Below, one piece after another: positions 12,588 through 24,874 of a stretch of DNA of 64,000 nt. How positions within the stretch are numbered: the stretch's first letter is position 1; each line of letters starts with the position of its first letter. The DNA is taken from contig CAMRHE010000358.1 in NCBI GenBank assembly GCA_947044405.1, positions 186,001 through 250,000 of the forward strand, in the 5' to 3' direction. A program made the translations under genes and the position numbers. The stretch is from Leptodactylus fallax (lineage: Eukaryota; Chordata; Amphibia; Anura; Leptodactylidae). The notes beneath the pieces were generated by a model. The model searched no databases and was not told where the DNA came from. It saw nothing but the letters and a program-made list of their open reading frames with translations.

Positions 12588-13100
12588 ATTTTTTAAATAA
12601 AGAACACATTATGTTATAAAAAGGTACTCAAGAAAACGAAAAAACAGGAATGTTTTTTTAGGATGTGGAAGGATGAGGCCTGGTTTCATAACAGGTTTAA
12701 AGAAAACTGCAGTCTGTTAGGATGACCGACTTGGCCAATTATGATTGGTGGACCCTGTTGCAAGGCGGAATTGTTTGTTTCACTGCCCAATTGCACGCTT
12801 CTGGTACTTCCTGGTTCCTGAGTGTCTGTTGCTGTGTTTCTTCACTGCACCCTTGCTACAGTTTGACCTCTTAGTGAACTGTAGGCATTAAAGTAAGCCT
12901 AGCAACAGACACTCAGGAGGCAGGAGGTACCAGAAGCATACAATTGGGCAATGTAACAAACAATTCCCCCTTGCAACAGGGTCCACCAATCATAATTGGC
13001 CAAGTCTAACTGGCTAAAGAAGTTTTCTTTAAACCAAAGTGTTCTTTAAAAATTATGTTATAAAACTGTGTTCAAGTAAACTAAAAAAGCAGGGGGAAAA
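12588..13100. repeat. Large inverted repeat (hairpin) inside short direct repeats
   Basis: Arm 1 (12694-12834) is the imperfect reverse complement of arm 2 (12900-13035), with a loop of about 66 bp. Shared blocks include ggccaattatgattggtgg / ccaccaatcataattggcc and agtgtctgttgct / agcaacagacact. Outside the arms, about 50 bp near 12605-12655 is repeated directly near 13045-13100 (attatgttataaaa, then ttcaagtaaac-like and aaaaaagcagg-like text). It could be a foldback/MITE or part of the transposon that follows. Confidence 0.7.
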
Positions 13101-13239
13101 GCATTGTATATATACTTTTTGTTGAAGAAACTCACACCTGCACTGACAGGCTCATTTATATTGAATTAAATGCCACAAATGAAGATATTAATCACTTGAG
13201 ACTGAAGTTAAATTTTACCCATTGGCAAGAATAAATGTG

Positions 13240-15790
13240 TTTGTTGAACTGATGCTAATGCTCATCAATGGATCCAGAAAGATCAGAAGAATTTCCACTT
13301 TGCATCAGAGTGTCATTTACTGACATACAATAAAAATAAAGGTTTGAAATTAATTGAAGAGCTTCTGCCTGGTCAACAGAAGTTGTTACAACAACGTTCT
13401 GGACTACTTTTAGATGCTGGATCAACTATTTGGCTTCATCATGAATCCTTACTGCTGAAAAAGTTTGAATTTTTGCAAACAACCTGCTGTAACCCATTTT
13501 CCAAAGGTGGTCATAATGTAAAAAGGGGCTTAAGAGTGCTGGATGACACACTAGCAGCCCAGCTAAAGGCCTTTACAAGCAAAATATTTGTGCCAGGTCA
13601 GAAAATATGTCCATCTTGTCGAAAAGAAGTCCGTAACAGAGCTGCTGATTCTTCATCATCATCAACAGCAGCAGATGATGAACACAGTGACATTTCAGGC
13701 AAGTTTAACACAAGTTTGACATCTTGGTATTTCTCCATTAAAGTTCAAAAAAGTCAGCAAACGTGATGTACAAGGCTATACCAAGAGCAAAATCAGGCGA
13801 GTGCAAAATACTTTGAGGAGTCATCTTGCAGTTGCTGGTGGCTTTGACCCAAATGAGTTTGAAAATAAACCTTCTACCAGTCAGAAATGTGACAAATGTT
13901 CTGATTATGATGACCTGCTAAATGAGTTGAAAAGCAAAGTCCAAGTTTCAGCAAATCATACAGAAAAACTGCAAATACTAACTTTAGCACCAAAAAGCTG
14001 GTCTATTGAAAGAACTGCCTCAGAATTAATGGTTTCAACTAGAATGGTTAAAAAAGCAAGAAATCTGAAATCAGTATGTGGAATTTTGGCAAAACCAAAG
14101 AAGAAAGATAAAGTTTTACCAGAAGAAACCACAAAAAAAAATTCTTGCCTTTTTTGAAGATGATGAATTCAGTAGACTGTGCCCATCGAAAAAAAGATTT
14201 TGTCTCTGTCAGAACTGTCACTGAAAAAATTCTAATGCAAAAGCGCTTTCTGCTTAGCAAGCTAAAAGAAATGTATGTTACATATCATACTCGAAATGGG
14301 CCAGAAGTGGGTTTTTCAAAATTTTGTGAGCTAAGGCCAAAATGGTGTGTCACTGTTGGCTCACCTGGTATGCATTCAGTGTGCGTTTGTGTCATTCATC
14401 AAAATGTGAAGCTTATGCTTGCTGGAAGCCATCTGCTGAACGAAGATTACAAAGCACTGATTGCTAAAACTGTGTGCAATTTGGAATGCAAAGAATGCAT
14501 GATTCACAGGTATGAAATATGTCCAGGTAAAGATGTGCTTGAAAATTACCTGACAGAAGTGTTCAGTGATGCTGACCCAGGTGAAACAATTGAGTTTAAG
14601 CAGTGGGTTCATACAGATCGCACCACACTGGAGACCAAACAGATGTATGTTGATGATTTTGTATCTGAGCTTGCACTGAAAGTTTCTGACCTGTCAATTC
14701 ACCATTACTTTTCCAAACATCAGACACAATACTTAAAAACTGTTAAAGAAAACCTAAATCCTTGTGAAATTGTTATTCTCATGGACTTTGCTGAAAGCTA
14801 CTCCTTTATTGTCCAAGATGCTGTTCAAGGTTTCTACTGGGAAAACAGTCAAGCTACACTGCATCCATTTGTTGTGTACTTCCGTGATGCTTCAAGTGAA
14901 ATTCAGTGCACAAGTGTTTGAATAAGTGACAGCTTGTTACATGATACAGTTGCTGTACATGCATTCTTGGAAAAATTAATCACATTCTTGAAAAAAGCAC
15001 AATTGGTGAAATAAAGTATGTAACATACTTTAGTGATGGCTCAGCTGCACAATACAAGAACTTCTAAAACTTTGCCAACTTGTGCTATCTTCAAACAGAA
15101 TTTGGAATAAGTGCACAGTGGAATTTCTTTGGCACAAGCCATGGCAAGTCATCATGTGATGCCATAGGTGGTACAACAAAGCGACTAGCTGCTTTGGCTA
15201 GTTTGCAACAACCTAAAAATAGCCAAATTCTCACAGCACAAGGCTTGTTTGAATTTTGTGATCAAAAATACAAAAAATAAATAAAATCAAGTTCATTTCT
15301 GTTTCCAAGGATGAAATTGCATCTTCAAGAACTGCACAAGAGGAAAGATTCAGTAAAGCTTCCACAGTTGAAAATCACCAGTTTATTCCCATTGACTTGA
15401 ACCAAATTTCAGTCAGTAGCGTGTCAAATGATTCCTCCTCATTTGTTGTCAAACTTTGTAAGTCAGATGAGTGAGTGTACCTGGCATAAATGTGTCTCAA
15501 CATCAGCCTGGGCAGTATGTCCTGTGTTTATGACAACAAATGGTGGATTGGCAATGTTCGTGACACATCATTTGAAGAACATGATGCCTTGGTCAACTTT
15601 ATGCATCCATGTGGGCCTGCACAATCATTTCATTGGCCTATCAGAAGAGATTCTTGTTGGATTCCTGAACAGCATATTCTAGCAGTTCCTCCAGTACCAG
15701 CAACTACAGCACTTAGACGACAGTATAAATTTCCAGAAACAGCAGTGAAACTTATCAGTGAAAAATTCTTGTCACTTCAGCACTGAGGTT
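13240..15790 (+). pseudogene. Broken transposase-like protein of unassigned superfamily
   Basis: Open segments at 13344-13766, 13801-14157, 14145-14921, 15080-15280 and 15490-15786 read in one direction as a single decayed gene. Visible motifs, in order: a Cys pair (KICPSCRKEV), a second Cys pair (KCDKCSDYDDLL), a Cys-rich NLECKECMIHRYE, an acidic ILMDFAESYSF, then FSDGSAAQYKN (near 15030), FFGTSHGKSSCDAIGGTTKR (near 15130) and a C-terminal WWIGNV part. I recognise 'SDG..QYKN' plus 'SHGK..CD.IGG..KR' from a multicopy transposon-like family in many animals, but cannot name the superfamily. The two Asp motifs would suit an RNase-H-like DDE/D core (inference). At least four frameshifts or stops are present. 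Confidence 0.7.
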
Positions 15791-15799
15791 TTACTATGG

Positions 15800-16580
15800 C
15801 TTGGGAACCATTAAGACACCCTCATTAGGCTTGAAAACCTAGGAAAAGACAACCAAATGAGGCTTGGGAACCTCAAGTAAGATGCCCAACTTCAGGCTTG
15901 GGAATCTGTGCAAAGTGCCCCACCTGTGGCTGGACTTGCCTGGCTATCGGGCGTGACCCTATGGCGATGAGGTTGCCATTTCCTATTGAATTGGTAGCGG
16001 CACTGAGTGACTTATACAGCTATTGGAAGCATCGATGGGCCCTATATCCGTTTCCTCTATCATTCAACAATACTGTCCAAAAAACAATTTTTTTTCAATC
16101 CTTATATGAAGAGACTCCAAAATGAAAACAACATATTCTGATAGAAGGAAATCTGCTCTTTCTAATGGTGCTAAAAGAAAGAAGATTTATATTTTTTCAA
16201 CTACTTGAAGGAAAGTGCTGCAAATTGGAAGGCCTCATTACAGCCGTGTATTTAGTACACCTACCAGAAATCAACCTGAAAGGCCAACTAGTTTTGACAC
16301 TACAGCAGCCTCAACATCGCTGTAAATTCATTTTTGCAGGTTTTTTTTGCAAAGTTTGAGCCTAAACCATGCAAAAAGTAAGAAGACTAGGAACATGGGG
16401 TTTTGCCAGTTCATTAAGCCCTAAAAGTTGTGCAGGTTCTCCAAATATCCCCCTTATACTACTAAAACTTCCATGTTTACAGCTTCTGGAAGTTGGCCCA
16501 AAATGTCATTTTTGCTCAGGTGACGTTTTGCAACCGTTTACTTGAGGTCCCCTAGAACCTCCAAGTTTTAGTCTTTTGAA
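15800..16580. other. No clear gene; probably 3' part of the preceding transposon
   Basis: Short imperfect repeats of 'aggcttgggaacctca' occur at 15793-15905. No terminal inverted repeat matching the upstream side was found by eye. Confidence 0.35.
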
Positions 16581-16588
16581 CTAAAATT

Positions 16589-17026
16589 TTGCACAGCTTA
16601 GTTTTATATCATAGAGAAACTATATACCAAACTTCATCAAAATCTGAGATGGTGAGATGGGGACGACCTTTAAAATTGGTCCACTTGACACGGAATGTCT
16701 CTCATATTTTATATCAGCGGGACACTCTACTTGCAAAATATGCAATGAGTGTATATAAAAATTACCCCCTTTGTTTCAAATTTTATGGCACTGAAACTAT
16801 ACCATCACCAAAAAGAGGTGGGAATTGGGACAAGATGATTCTTCAAAAAAAATCTAAATGGATTTACACCTTCAAGTCATTTCAACCAAATGACTTGAAT
16901 TTTGTATGCCGTTTTTTTTTAACAACACTTTCGGACATCATGAATTGGATCACCTTTTTCCCTTTAATAAGCTATGAGAAATATTTACATATCTCTATAC
17001 AGAGACATGCATATTGGTTTGGATGA
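16589..17026 (+). pseudogene. PLE GIY-YIG endonuclease C-terminal fragment
   Basis: A 145-codon frame whose central part reads FYGTETIPSPKRGGNWDKM then KKSKWIYTFKSFQPNDLN. This matches the conserved tail of Penelope-like proteins (hydrophobic-G-x-E, R-G-G-x-W/F, W-I, then P-x-x-L-N). The GIY and YIG motifs themselves are not visible, so only the end of the domain survives. Same orientation as the better preserved domain at 20587-21075, which suggests two head-to-tail PLE units. Confidence 0.6.
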
Positions 17027-17105
17027 AATTTGTTTGGATGTATTATATGTTCTTTGCATATGTCTAATTTTAGTAGTGTTTGTGTCTCTCATCCTCCGTA
17101 CCAGT

Positions 17106-17108
<3 letters not shown>

Positions 17109-17145
<37 letters not shown>

Positions 17146-17541
17146 TAGGGAGTGTTCAATTAATTATTATAACACATCCCCCCCCCCCCCGTAGATATGG
17201 GATTTTGTACATCGAAACTATAAAGTGTGGACTAACTATGTTAGTCTATGAGAAGTGATTGTGACTCTTTGTATTTTGGGCAATAATATATCTATGCACA
17301 AGAAGTATCGTCATATATATTAAAAGATAATGTTATTTTATTGCTCACGGGATTACATTAGTGAGTGACTATAGGCAATAGTATATCTGCACAGAAAGTA
17401 TTGCAGTAAATGCCAGGAGGTACTGCTTTTCAGCTGTGGGATCGCAATTTTTGCGATGACCATATTTACTTAGATGCTAGATGGTATAGATATTCATTCA
17501 TAGGATCGCACTGGTGGCGATCACTATACTTACCTATCCAC

Positions 17542-17573
<32 letters not shown>
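17109..17573. repeat. Simple repeats: (TA)n, poly-C, poly-A
   Basis: A TA tract at 17109-17141, a C run at 17178-17190 and an A run of about 25 at 17549-17573. They sit in a probable PLE terminal region. Confidence 0.9.
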
Positions 17574-17791
17574 CCTATCCACTTACCAGCACTGTGCTCT
17601 CTTTCTGTCAGATGGGGACGCGCAGTAAGATTCCCATGACGACATCTAGGTAGCCACCTCCCTCTCCCGCCCTTGTAGGCCGGACAAATACTACACGTCA
17701 TTGGGGGTGTGGACTTGTAGTCCTGCCCCTGTTGTCATTGATTGGCCGGTGGGCGGTTATCGTTTGAAGGATGGGAGGGACTTGTGACAAA
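17574..17791 (+). other. GC-rich stretch, possible PLE promoter
   Basis: A GC-rich block without coding potential ends at the left TA of the Tc1 copy. Sequence resuming at 19432 leads straight to a hammerhead-like motif. The block may be the upstream half of a PLE pLTR that the Tc1 split (inference). Confidence 0.35.
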
Positions 17792-19431
<1,640 letters not shown>

Positions 19432-19491
19432 AGGTTGAGTGATCAGCCCCATTGTGCTCTGAACCTTTATTAGAGCACATCTCTTTGACTG

Positions 19492-19528
19492 TCCACTGAT
19501 GAACCTCTAATGGGGAAATGAGTCTGGA
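19492..19528 (+). ncRNA. Hammerhead-like ribozyme motif with 4-bp stem I
   Basis: TCCA (19492-19495) then CTGATGA (19496-19502); after a short stem II region, GTC at 19522-19524 is followed by TGGA (19525-19528), the exact complement of TCCA, forming stem I around the predicted cleavage site. Stem II is eroded and the GAAA box reads GGAAAT, so activity is uncertain. Confidence 0.5.
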
Positions 19529-20574
19529 GATTTTTTATTTTCTGGGTTTTCTCTGCTATTTAGTTGCTACTACACTTTGAATTACTATTTATCTCTAGTA
19601 GCAGCACCATTCTGCTCTACTAATAATGGATAGAAGATCAATACTCCCCTGAGAATTTTTTGAGTATTACTCTTTTCAGAGTGCATTGTATAACTCAGAG
19701 GGTGTTAGCGTCTTGAGAGAGGGAGATTGTTTTATAGGATTGATCACATTGAACTAAGTGGTCTTTACCTGTTTTCATTCTCCTCTTGTCGCAAAGAATT
19801 TACTGTGAGAAATTCATGGTGTATGCTAATGTTGTATACCCTCCTTCTCGCCTACATTTGGGGATAATATATATCTTTTACAATAGAGATTACACAACGA
19901 GATACTAAGTCTAATAGGATCCAGTGAATTTATATTCTGGATCGTGTTATTTAACTACGTCCATAGATATTCATCATTCACACTATGGACTATCATTAAT
20001 AATGGAAAAGTCTAGTAGTGGAGAATAAACTTATTTATTTACATATGTATATTGATCCATTTAAGCTTTAAAATATATAGCAGAGATACAAAATTACGAA
20101 GTTTCATGTTTTTAATTAAGCAGTAGCTGATCACATTATTGGGTGGTGTTCACAAAACACGTTTTCATTTATATTTCATTTGGTTAATAAAGGTTAAGTT
20201 TTATTTATATCTAGAAAACCTATCAGTTCCTAAGCTTTTCTCGTTGGGCTCCTAACTGTACTGGCATCTCCTTGGTAGACGATCGTGTGTGGGTTGAGTT
20301 ATGTTTATACGCCCATAGGTGGATCTCTGGGAGGTAGATTTAATTTCCTGCTCCCTGACTGGTCTCTTTTATCGCATGGATGGGTTTAACCAAGCCCCTC
20401 TACGTTTGCCTCTTTTTATCAGCTGTTATGGTACGATCACAGCCATTGGTCTGACGTCAGAGCTAGAAAGTAGGTGCAGGGCTTTAAAAGACCAAAGCTT
20501 CCGCAGGGGGCTATATTATAATTGCTCATAAGACACTACCAACTTTATAGATCCTATGCGGTACTAATCTATAC

Positions 20575-20615
20575 ACCTCTGATGACATGTCAGCAAATAT
20601 AGAAACGCGTCAGAT
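20575..20615 (+). ncRNA. Hammerhead-like motif before the PLE endonuclease
   Basis: CTGATGA at 20579-20585, GAAAC at 20602-20606, GC loop, GTC at 20609-20611. Stem III is the minimal AC/GT pair. Stem II is not convincing and stem I has only two pairs (CT with AG). Confidence 0.45.
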
Positions 20616-21075
20616 AGGGAGTTCCCCCCTCCGGGAACATTTAAAATGTGGCTTTTACCGAGCCTGTAATTACATCAAAAAGGGCAGGAATTTTTTATCA
20701 GCATCCACAGGTGCCACTTACCAGATAAGAGATTTCATCAACTGTCAAACAGGGGGAGTGGTATACCTGGCCTCTTGCCCCTGCCCCCTGAACTATATTG
20801 GTAAAAACAAGACACAATTCCGGAGGAGCATTCTGGATCATATCGGTTATATCAATCGCAGGGAGGATAGGCCATTATCGACTCATGTTTGGCAATAACA
20901 TAATGGTGAATCATCTGCGATTGTATTTCAGGGAATAGAATGGGTACGCAGAAGCCAAAGAGGCGGTGAGTGGGACCGGGTGATATTACTAAAAGAAACA
21001 CAATGGATTTTTCGAATGAACTACATGAGACCTAAGGGTCTCAATGACTCCATATCCTTCACTCCATTTGTCTAG
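20587..21075 (+). pseudogene. GIY-YIG endonuclease domain of a Penelope-like element
   Basis: About 162 codons with one in-frame stop (TAA at 20896-20898), ending in TAG at 21073-21075. Domain features in order: a Cys pair (KCGFYRACNYI, residues 20-30), INCQTGGVVYLASC (51-64) holding the GIY-equivalent, NYIG (69-72) as the YIG motif, FRRSILDH (78-85) with the conserved Arg and His, then beyond the stop GIEWV, RGGEWDR and a MRPKGLND tail. These are the hallmarks of the endonuclease that nicks target DNA for PLE retrotransposition. The tail matches the one at 16.8 kb. Confidence 0.88.
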
Positions 21076-21077
21076 TG

Positions 21078-22086
21078 GAGCAAAAATCCCAGAACCACAC
21101 GGGGGGACCTAGTGAATGACATGCAGAAAGCTGGGACTAATGTAACAAAGGCTACCATCAGTAACACACTACGCCGCCAGGGACTCAGATCCTGCAGTGC
21201 CAGACGTGTCCCCCTGCTTAAGCCAGTACATATCCGGGCCCTTCTGAAGTTTGCCAGAGAGCATTTGGATGTTCCAGAAGAGTACTGAGAGAATGTCATA
21301 TGGTCAGATGAAACTAAAGTAGAACTGTTTGGTAAAAACACAACTCGTCGTGTTTGGAGGAGAGTGAATGCTGAGATGCATCCAAAGAACACCATACCTA
21401 CTGTGAAGCATAGGGGTGGCAACATCATGCTTTGGGGCTATTTCTCTGCAAAGGGACCAGGACGACTGATCCATGTACATGAAAGAATGAATGGGGCCAT
21501 GTATCGTGAGATTTTGAGTGCAAACCTCCCTCGAACAGCAAAGGCATTGAAGATAAAACGTGGCTGGGTCTTTCAGCATGACAATGATCCCAAGCACACC
21601 GCCAGGGCAACGAAGGAGTGGCTTCATAAGAAGCATTTCAAGGTCCTGGAGTGGCCTAGCCAGTCTCCAGATCTCAACCCCATAGAAAACCTTTGGAGGG
21701 AGTTGAAAGTCTGTGTTGCCCAGAGACAGCCCCAAAATATCACTGCTCTAGAGGAGATCTGCAGGGAGGAATGGGCCAACATACCAGCAACAGTGTGTGC
21801 CAACCTTGTGAAGACTTACAGAAAACTTTGACCTCTGTCATTGCCAATAAAGGACACATAACAAAGTATTGATATGAACTTTTGTTACTGACCAAATACT
21901 TATTTTCCACCATAATTTGCAAATAAATTCTTTAAAAATCTGACAATGTGATTTTCTAGATTTGTTTTCTCATTTTGTCTCTCATAGTTGAGGTCTACCT
22001 ATGATGACAATTACAGGCCTCTCATCTTTTTAAGTGGGAGAACTTGCACAATTGGTGGCTGACTAAATACTTTTTTCCCCACTGTA
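21078..22086 (+). mobile_element. Tc1-like transposon, 5' truncated (family T3, copy 1)
   Basis: Begins mid-gene at gagcaaaaatcccagaacc, directly after the PLE stop codon, and runs to a complete right end (agtgggagaacttgcaca to ccactgta, TA at 22085-22086). The same family is seen at 53424-54049 and 57669-64000, which supply the missing left end. Confidence 0.9.
21117..21870 (+). pseudogene. Tc1 transposase fragment (T3 copy 1)
   Basis: Encodes the region from the second DNA-binding helices to the C-terminus. TGG to TGA near 21286 breaks the motif before the first catalytic Asp. Further on, [20 protein letters not shown] and [11 protein letters not shown] are intact. A 1-bp deletion near the end gives a premature stop after VKTYRKL (21831). 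The helix-turn-helix N-terminus is missing. Confidence 0.88.
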
Positions 22087-22089
22087 ATT

Positions 22090-22570
22090 AGGTGCCAATC
22101 TTGGTTTTTACAGAGACACTCTTATTGACTACAGCTGTGATCTTATTAAACCTTCTAGCTACTCACCACAGTGCACTGTGATTAGTGTGATACTGATATT
22201 TTGTATCATATAAAACCATACCCATTGTAATGGTCTTTGATATCCATTACGTCCCTATTTTAATTTTTATTGTGTATTCTTCATCTACAGAACTAGGACA
22301 ATACTCTGTTGTATGTACCTGTAGTTTAATCTAGGGAATACCTTTACACCTATACGTCTGCATGTTCAGTGCTGCTAATGAAGTTATATAGTTACCAGGA
22401 GTCATTAGCCACATTATCTTTGAGGATCATGGAAAAAACGTGGACATGGATTGAGTTGGTATGGTTCCACTCATATGCCCACTCCCTTTATTTCAGGTTT
22501 TTGAGCATTATGGATCTTTCAGATCTTTTTATACTACCCTTTATCAACTGAGATGCTCCTTGACACATCT
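22090..22570. other. No gene seen
   Basis: No motif or repeat assigned; the 60-codon frame at 22369-22551 has no family features. Confidence 0.4.
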
Positions 22571-22572
22571 CG

Positions 22573-23215
22573 GGTTTTTACAATGTGGTTACACACGTGT
22601 AACTCCACCCACTCTGTCAGCATAGCGTCTTCCATCTCCATAACACCTTCCATGCCTCTGGTGACGCAGGCATGAGCCGCATCGACATGTTGATTGGCTC
22701 ACGCTCCATTGCGTCATGTTGGGGGTGGTGGTCTGGGTTTATATTGCTGAACACTGCAGGGTGCCGCATCGGCCATTCTAAATGCCGGAGCCCACCATTA
22801 GGAATTCGGGAACTACAGTTTTGATTGCATATCTTCTTACCCCATCCTCAATCTTGCATCTAAACTGATTAACTCTTGATAAACCCCTATAGGTGACTGG
22901 GGGGGAAATACGTTGAGTGTAGAGCCACCTACCCGCATACATCTACAACTTCCTGGGGAATTACCTCTTGGTTCCTAATGGTCCACACTTTTTAGACCCA
23001 TGGTCAAGAGTCAGCTGGGGTTACTAAAGGGCAATAGCATATAGGAGGCACAAATATTTCCTCACAAAACACTGCTGATGGTCAGAGACACATTTTTGGG
23101 CAGGATCATCTCCACTTTATCAGGAGGTATGGCTGTCACTCTACTCTTACTTATATGGCTTTAGGTGTTTTTATGTTATGAGGTATGGAGGCATCTTATA
23201 ATGCACGTTGATAGC
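22573..23215 (+). mobile_element. PLE terminal region (probable)
   Basis: A GC-richer stretch with a 'gggtttatattgct' TATA-like box near 22736 leads to a degenerate hammerhead-like motif at 22873-22920 (CTTGATAAACCCC, a loop, GGGGGGGAAATACGTTGAG). The long CCCC/GGGG stem II is its best feature; the core boxes have substitutions. Confidence 0.4.
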
Positions 23216-23289
23216 GCTTTTTGCCTCCTGTTGTGAACATTGTGTCTCCAATCTGCCTTCCCTCTGACCTGGGTAACGTTTGTGTTACT

Positions 23290-23795
23290 TGGACCCCCAA
23301 GGGGAATTTACTCAAGCTGAGTCTTATGAAGAACTTCATAAAGGCGATGGATAAAAATGAAGAGGCATTCAAGTATCTACTATATAAGTTTCCAAGGTTG
23401 AGTGAAGCAAAGATAAAGGAAGGAGTCTTTATTGGTCCTAAGATTCGTGCGCTACTTCAAGATGATGAGTTTCACCGTTTGCTGCGTGGCAATCATTCTG
23501 GTTAGTAGTAACAAATTTCCTGGGAAACACCAAGGCAGACAACTATGAAGAGTTGGTGGAAAATCTCCTCAAGACATATAAAAACCTGGGATGTAACATG
23601 TCTTTAAAGATTCATTTCTTGCACTGTCATCTAGACTTCTTTGCACCAAACTGTGGAGCGGTGAACGATGAACATGGTGAGCGATTTCACCAGGAAATTG
23701 TGACTATGGAAAAAAAATATCAGGGTAACCAGAGACAATCCGATACCTGAATACAAGAGACGTGTGAAAAAGAGCCGAGTAGCCAATGAATGAGG
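23290..23795 (+). pseudogene. C-terminal fragment of a transposase-like protein
   Basis: Three collinear pieces in different frames: FPRLSEAKIKEGVFIGPKIR (near 23393), then NMSLKIHFLHCHLDFF with NCGAVNDEHGERFHQEI (within 23553-23750), then NPIPEYKRRVKKS after a further frameshift. I recognise this 'RLSEAK.KEG.F.GP.IR ... HFLH.HLDFF ... HGERFHQ' pattern from an abundant transposon-associated family in invertebrates and fish, but cannot name the superfamily. The N-terminal two thirds are absent. Confidence 0.65.
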
Positions 23796-23799
23796 ACCT

Positions 23800-24544
23800 A
23801 CGTTGTAGAGTTTAATAACATATTAGCCTAAATATAATTATAATTTGTCAAAGTGCTTAGACATGTCTGTAAATTATAGTTGATTTTAAGTACAGCTAAG
23901 TTTCCTCAGAATATATTTCAAAATTTTATGAATAAACTTGCATCCTATATGATTGCAGTCACAATTATATATTAAAATCTATACAATTTACATAACAGTA
24001 AAACGAGAATTCTTCGATATCGTAGAAACTAGAGCCAATTGACAGTTTTCCTTGTGATATTTGAATTCAGCATATGAAAATCATTAAGAAGTGGCTCATT
24101 TTATTTCTGAACCAAACAATGTTTGAAAATTTGTAGACTTGTATAATTCACAAGTTGATAGAAGGTATTTCACTGTGTTTAGAAGCAATGATGAGGAAAC
24201 GGTGGCAGATGGAATATACAGTATAAAGACAATTATTGACAGAGAAGGTCTTAACAAAAGGTCTCCGAAGATAGGAAGCATACAGTAATAGCCATTTCAG
24301 GTCAGGTCCCGTGTGTGTTATAATGAAAGCTGCCATAGGAGAGCAGAAAGGAAGAAATATGGGCACGCGCAGCCAGTACCTCCTTATTGGAAGTTCCTGG
24401 GGTTGAGGGAGTCCTGGTCAGATAATCAAACAGTACGGTGCAGATGATCACATGGCTAGATCAAGATTACAGAAAGAGAGCATAGGGAAGGCTTCAATAA
24501 GATTGGGAAAAAAATCAACGGACCTGTGAGAAGTCCAGAGGTGG
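23800..24544. other. No gene seen
   Basis: AT-rich; short minus-strand frames at 24096-24366 have no family features. Confidence 0.4.
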
Positions 24545-24870
24545 GGTGAGCCGAATATTTAGTCAGCATTGTGTTTTTTTCTGCAGCGCTTTTCACAGAA
24601 AGTCCGCAGAGTTTTCCTGACTTTCCTGCTGACTTTCTGTCCCTATTATACCTATACGGAAAACTCCAGCGTTTCCAAAGGTATAATTGACATGCTGCGA
24701 TTTTTGAAATCATAGCATTTCCGCTGCGGATATTTTTCTGCAATGTGTGACTGGGAATAGCTGGAATCCCATTCCACTCTACAGGTACTTTAAAAGACCA
24801 TGGTTTTTGCCATGGCATTTCCGCCAAATGGCAACATTTTCGCAACATAGGGCCCTGGCTAAATTTGGAA
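24545..24870. repeat. Dispersed repeat, copy 3 (family R)
   Basis: Same orientation as 2238-2480: 'ttattatacctatacgg', 'aaaggtataattgacatgct', 'cccattccactctacagg', end 'agggccctggc'. Longer on its left side than copy 1. Confidence 0.65.
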
Positions 24871-24874
24871 ATCC

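Larger units (their letters stand above)
19432..21075 (+). mobile_element. Penelope-like element, endonuclease-only copy
   Basis: Two hammerhead-like motifs in the same orientation (19492-19528 and 20575-20615) precede a GIY-YIG endonuclease frame that ends at 21075. There is no reverse transcriptase between the second ribozyme motif and the endonuclease: the EN frame opens within about 30 bp. This implies internal deletion or template jumping. A 'gctttaaaag' TATA-like box lies near 20482. The right end is abutted by a truncated Tc1. Confidence 0.75.
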
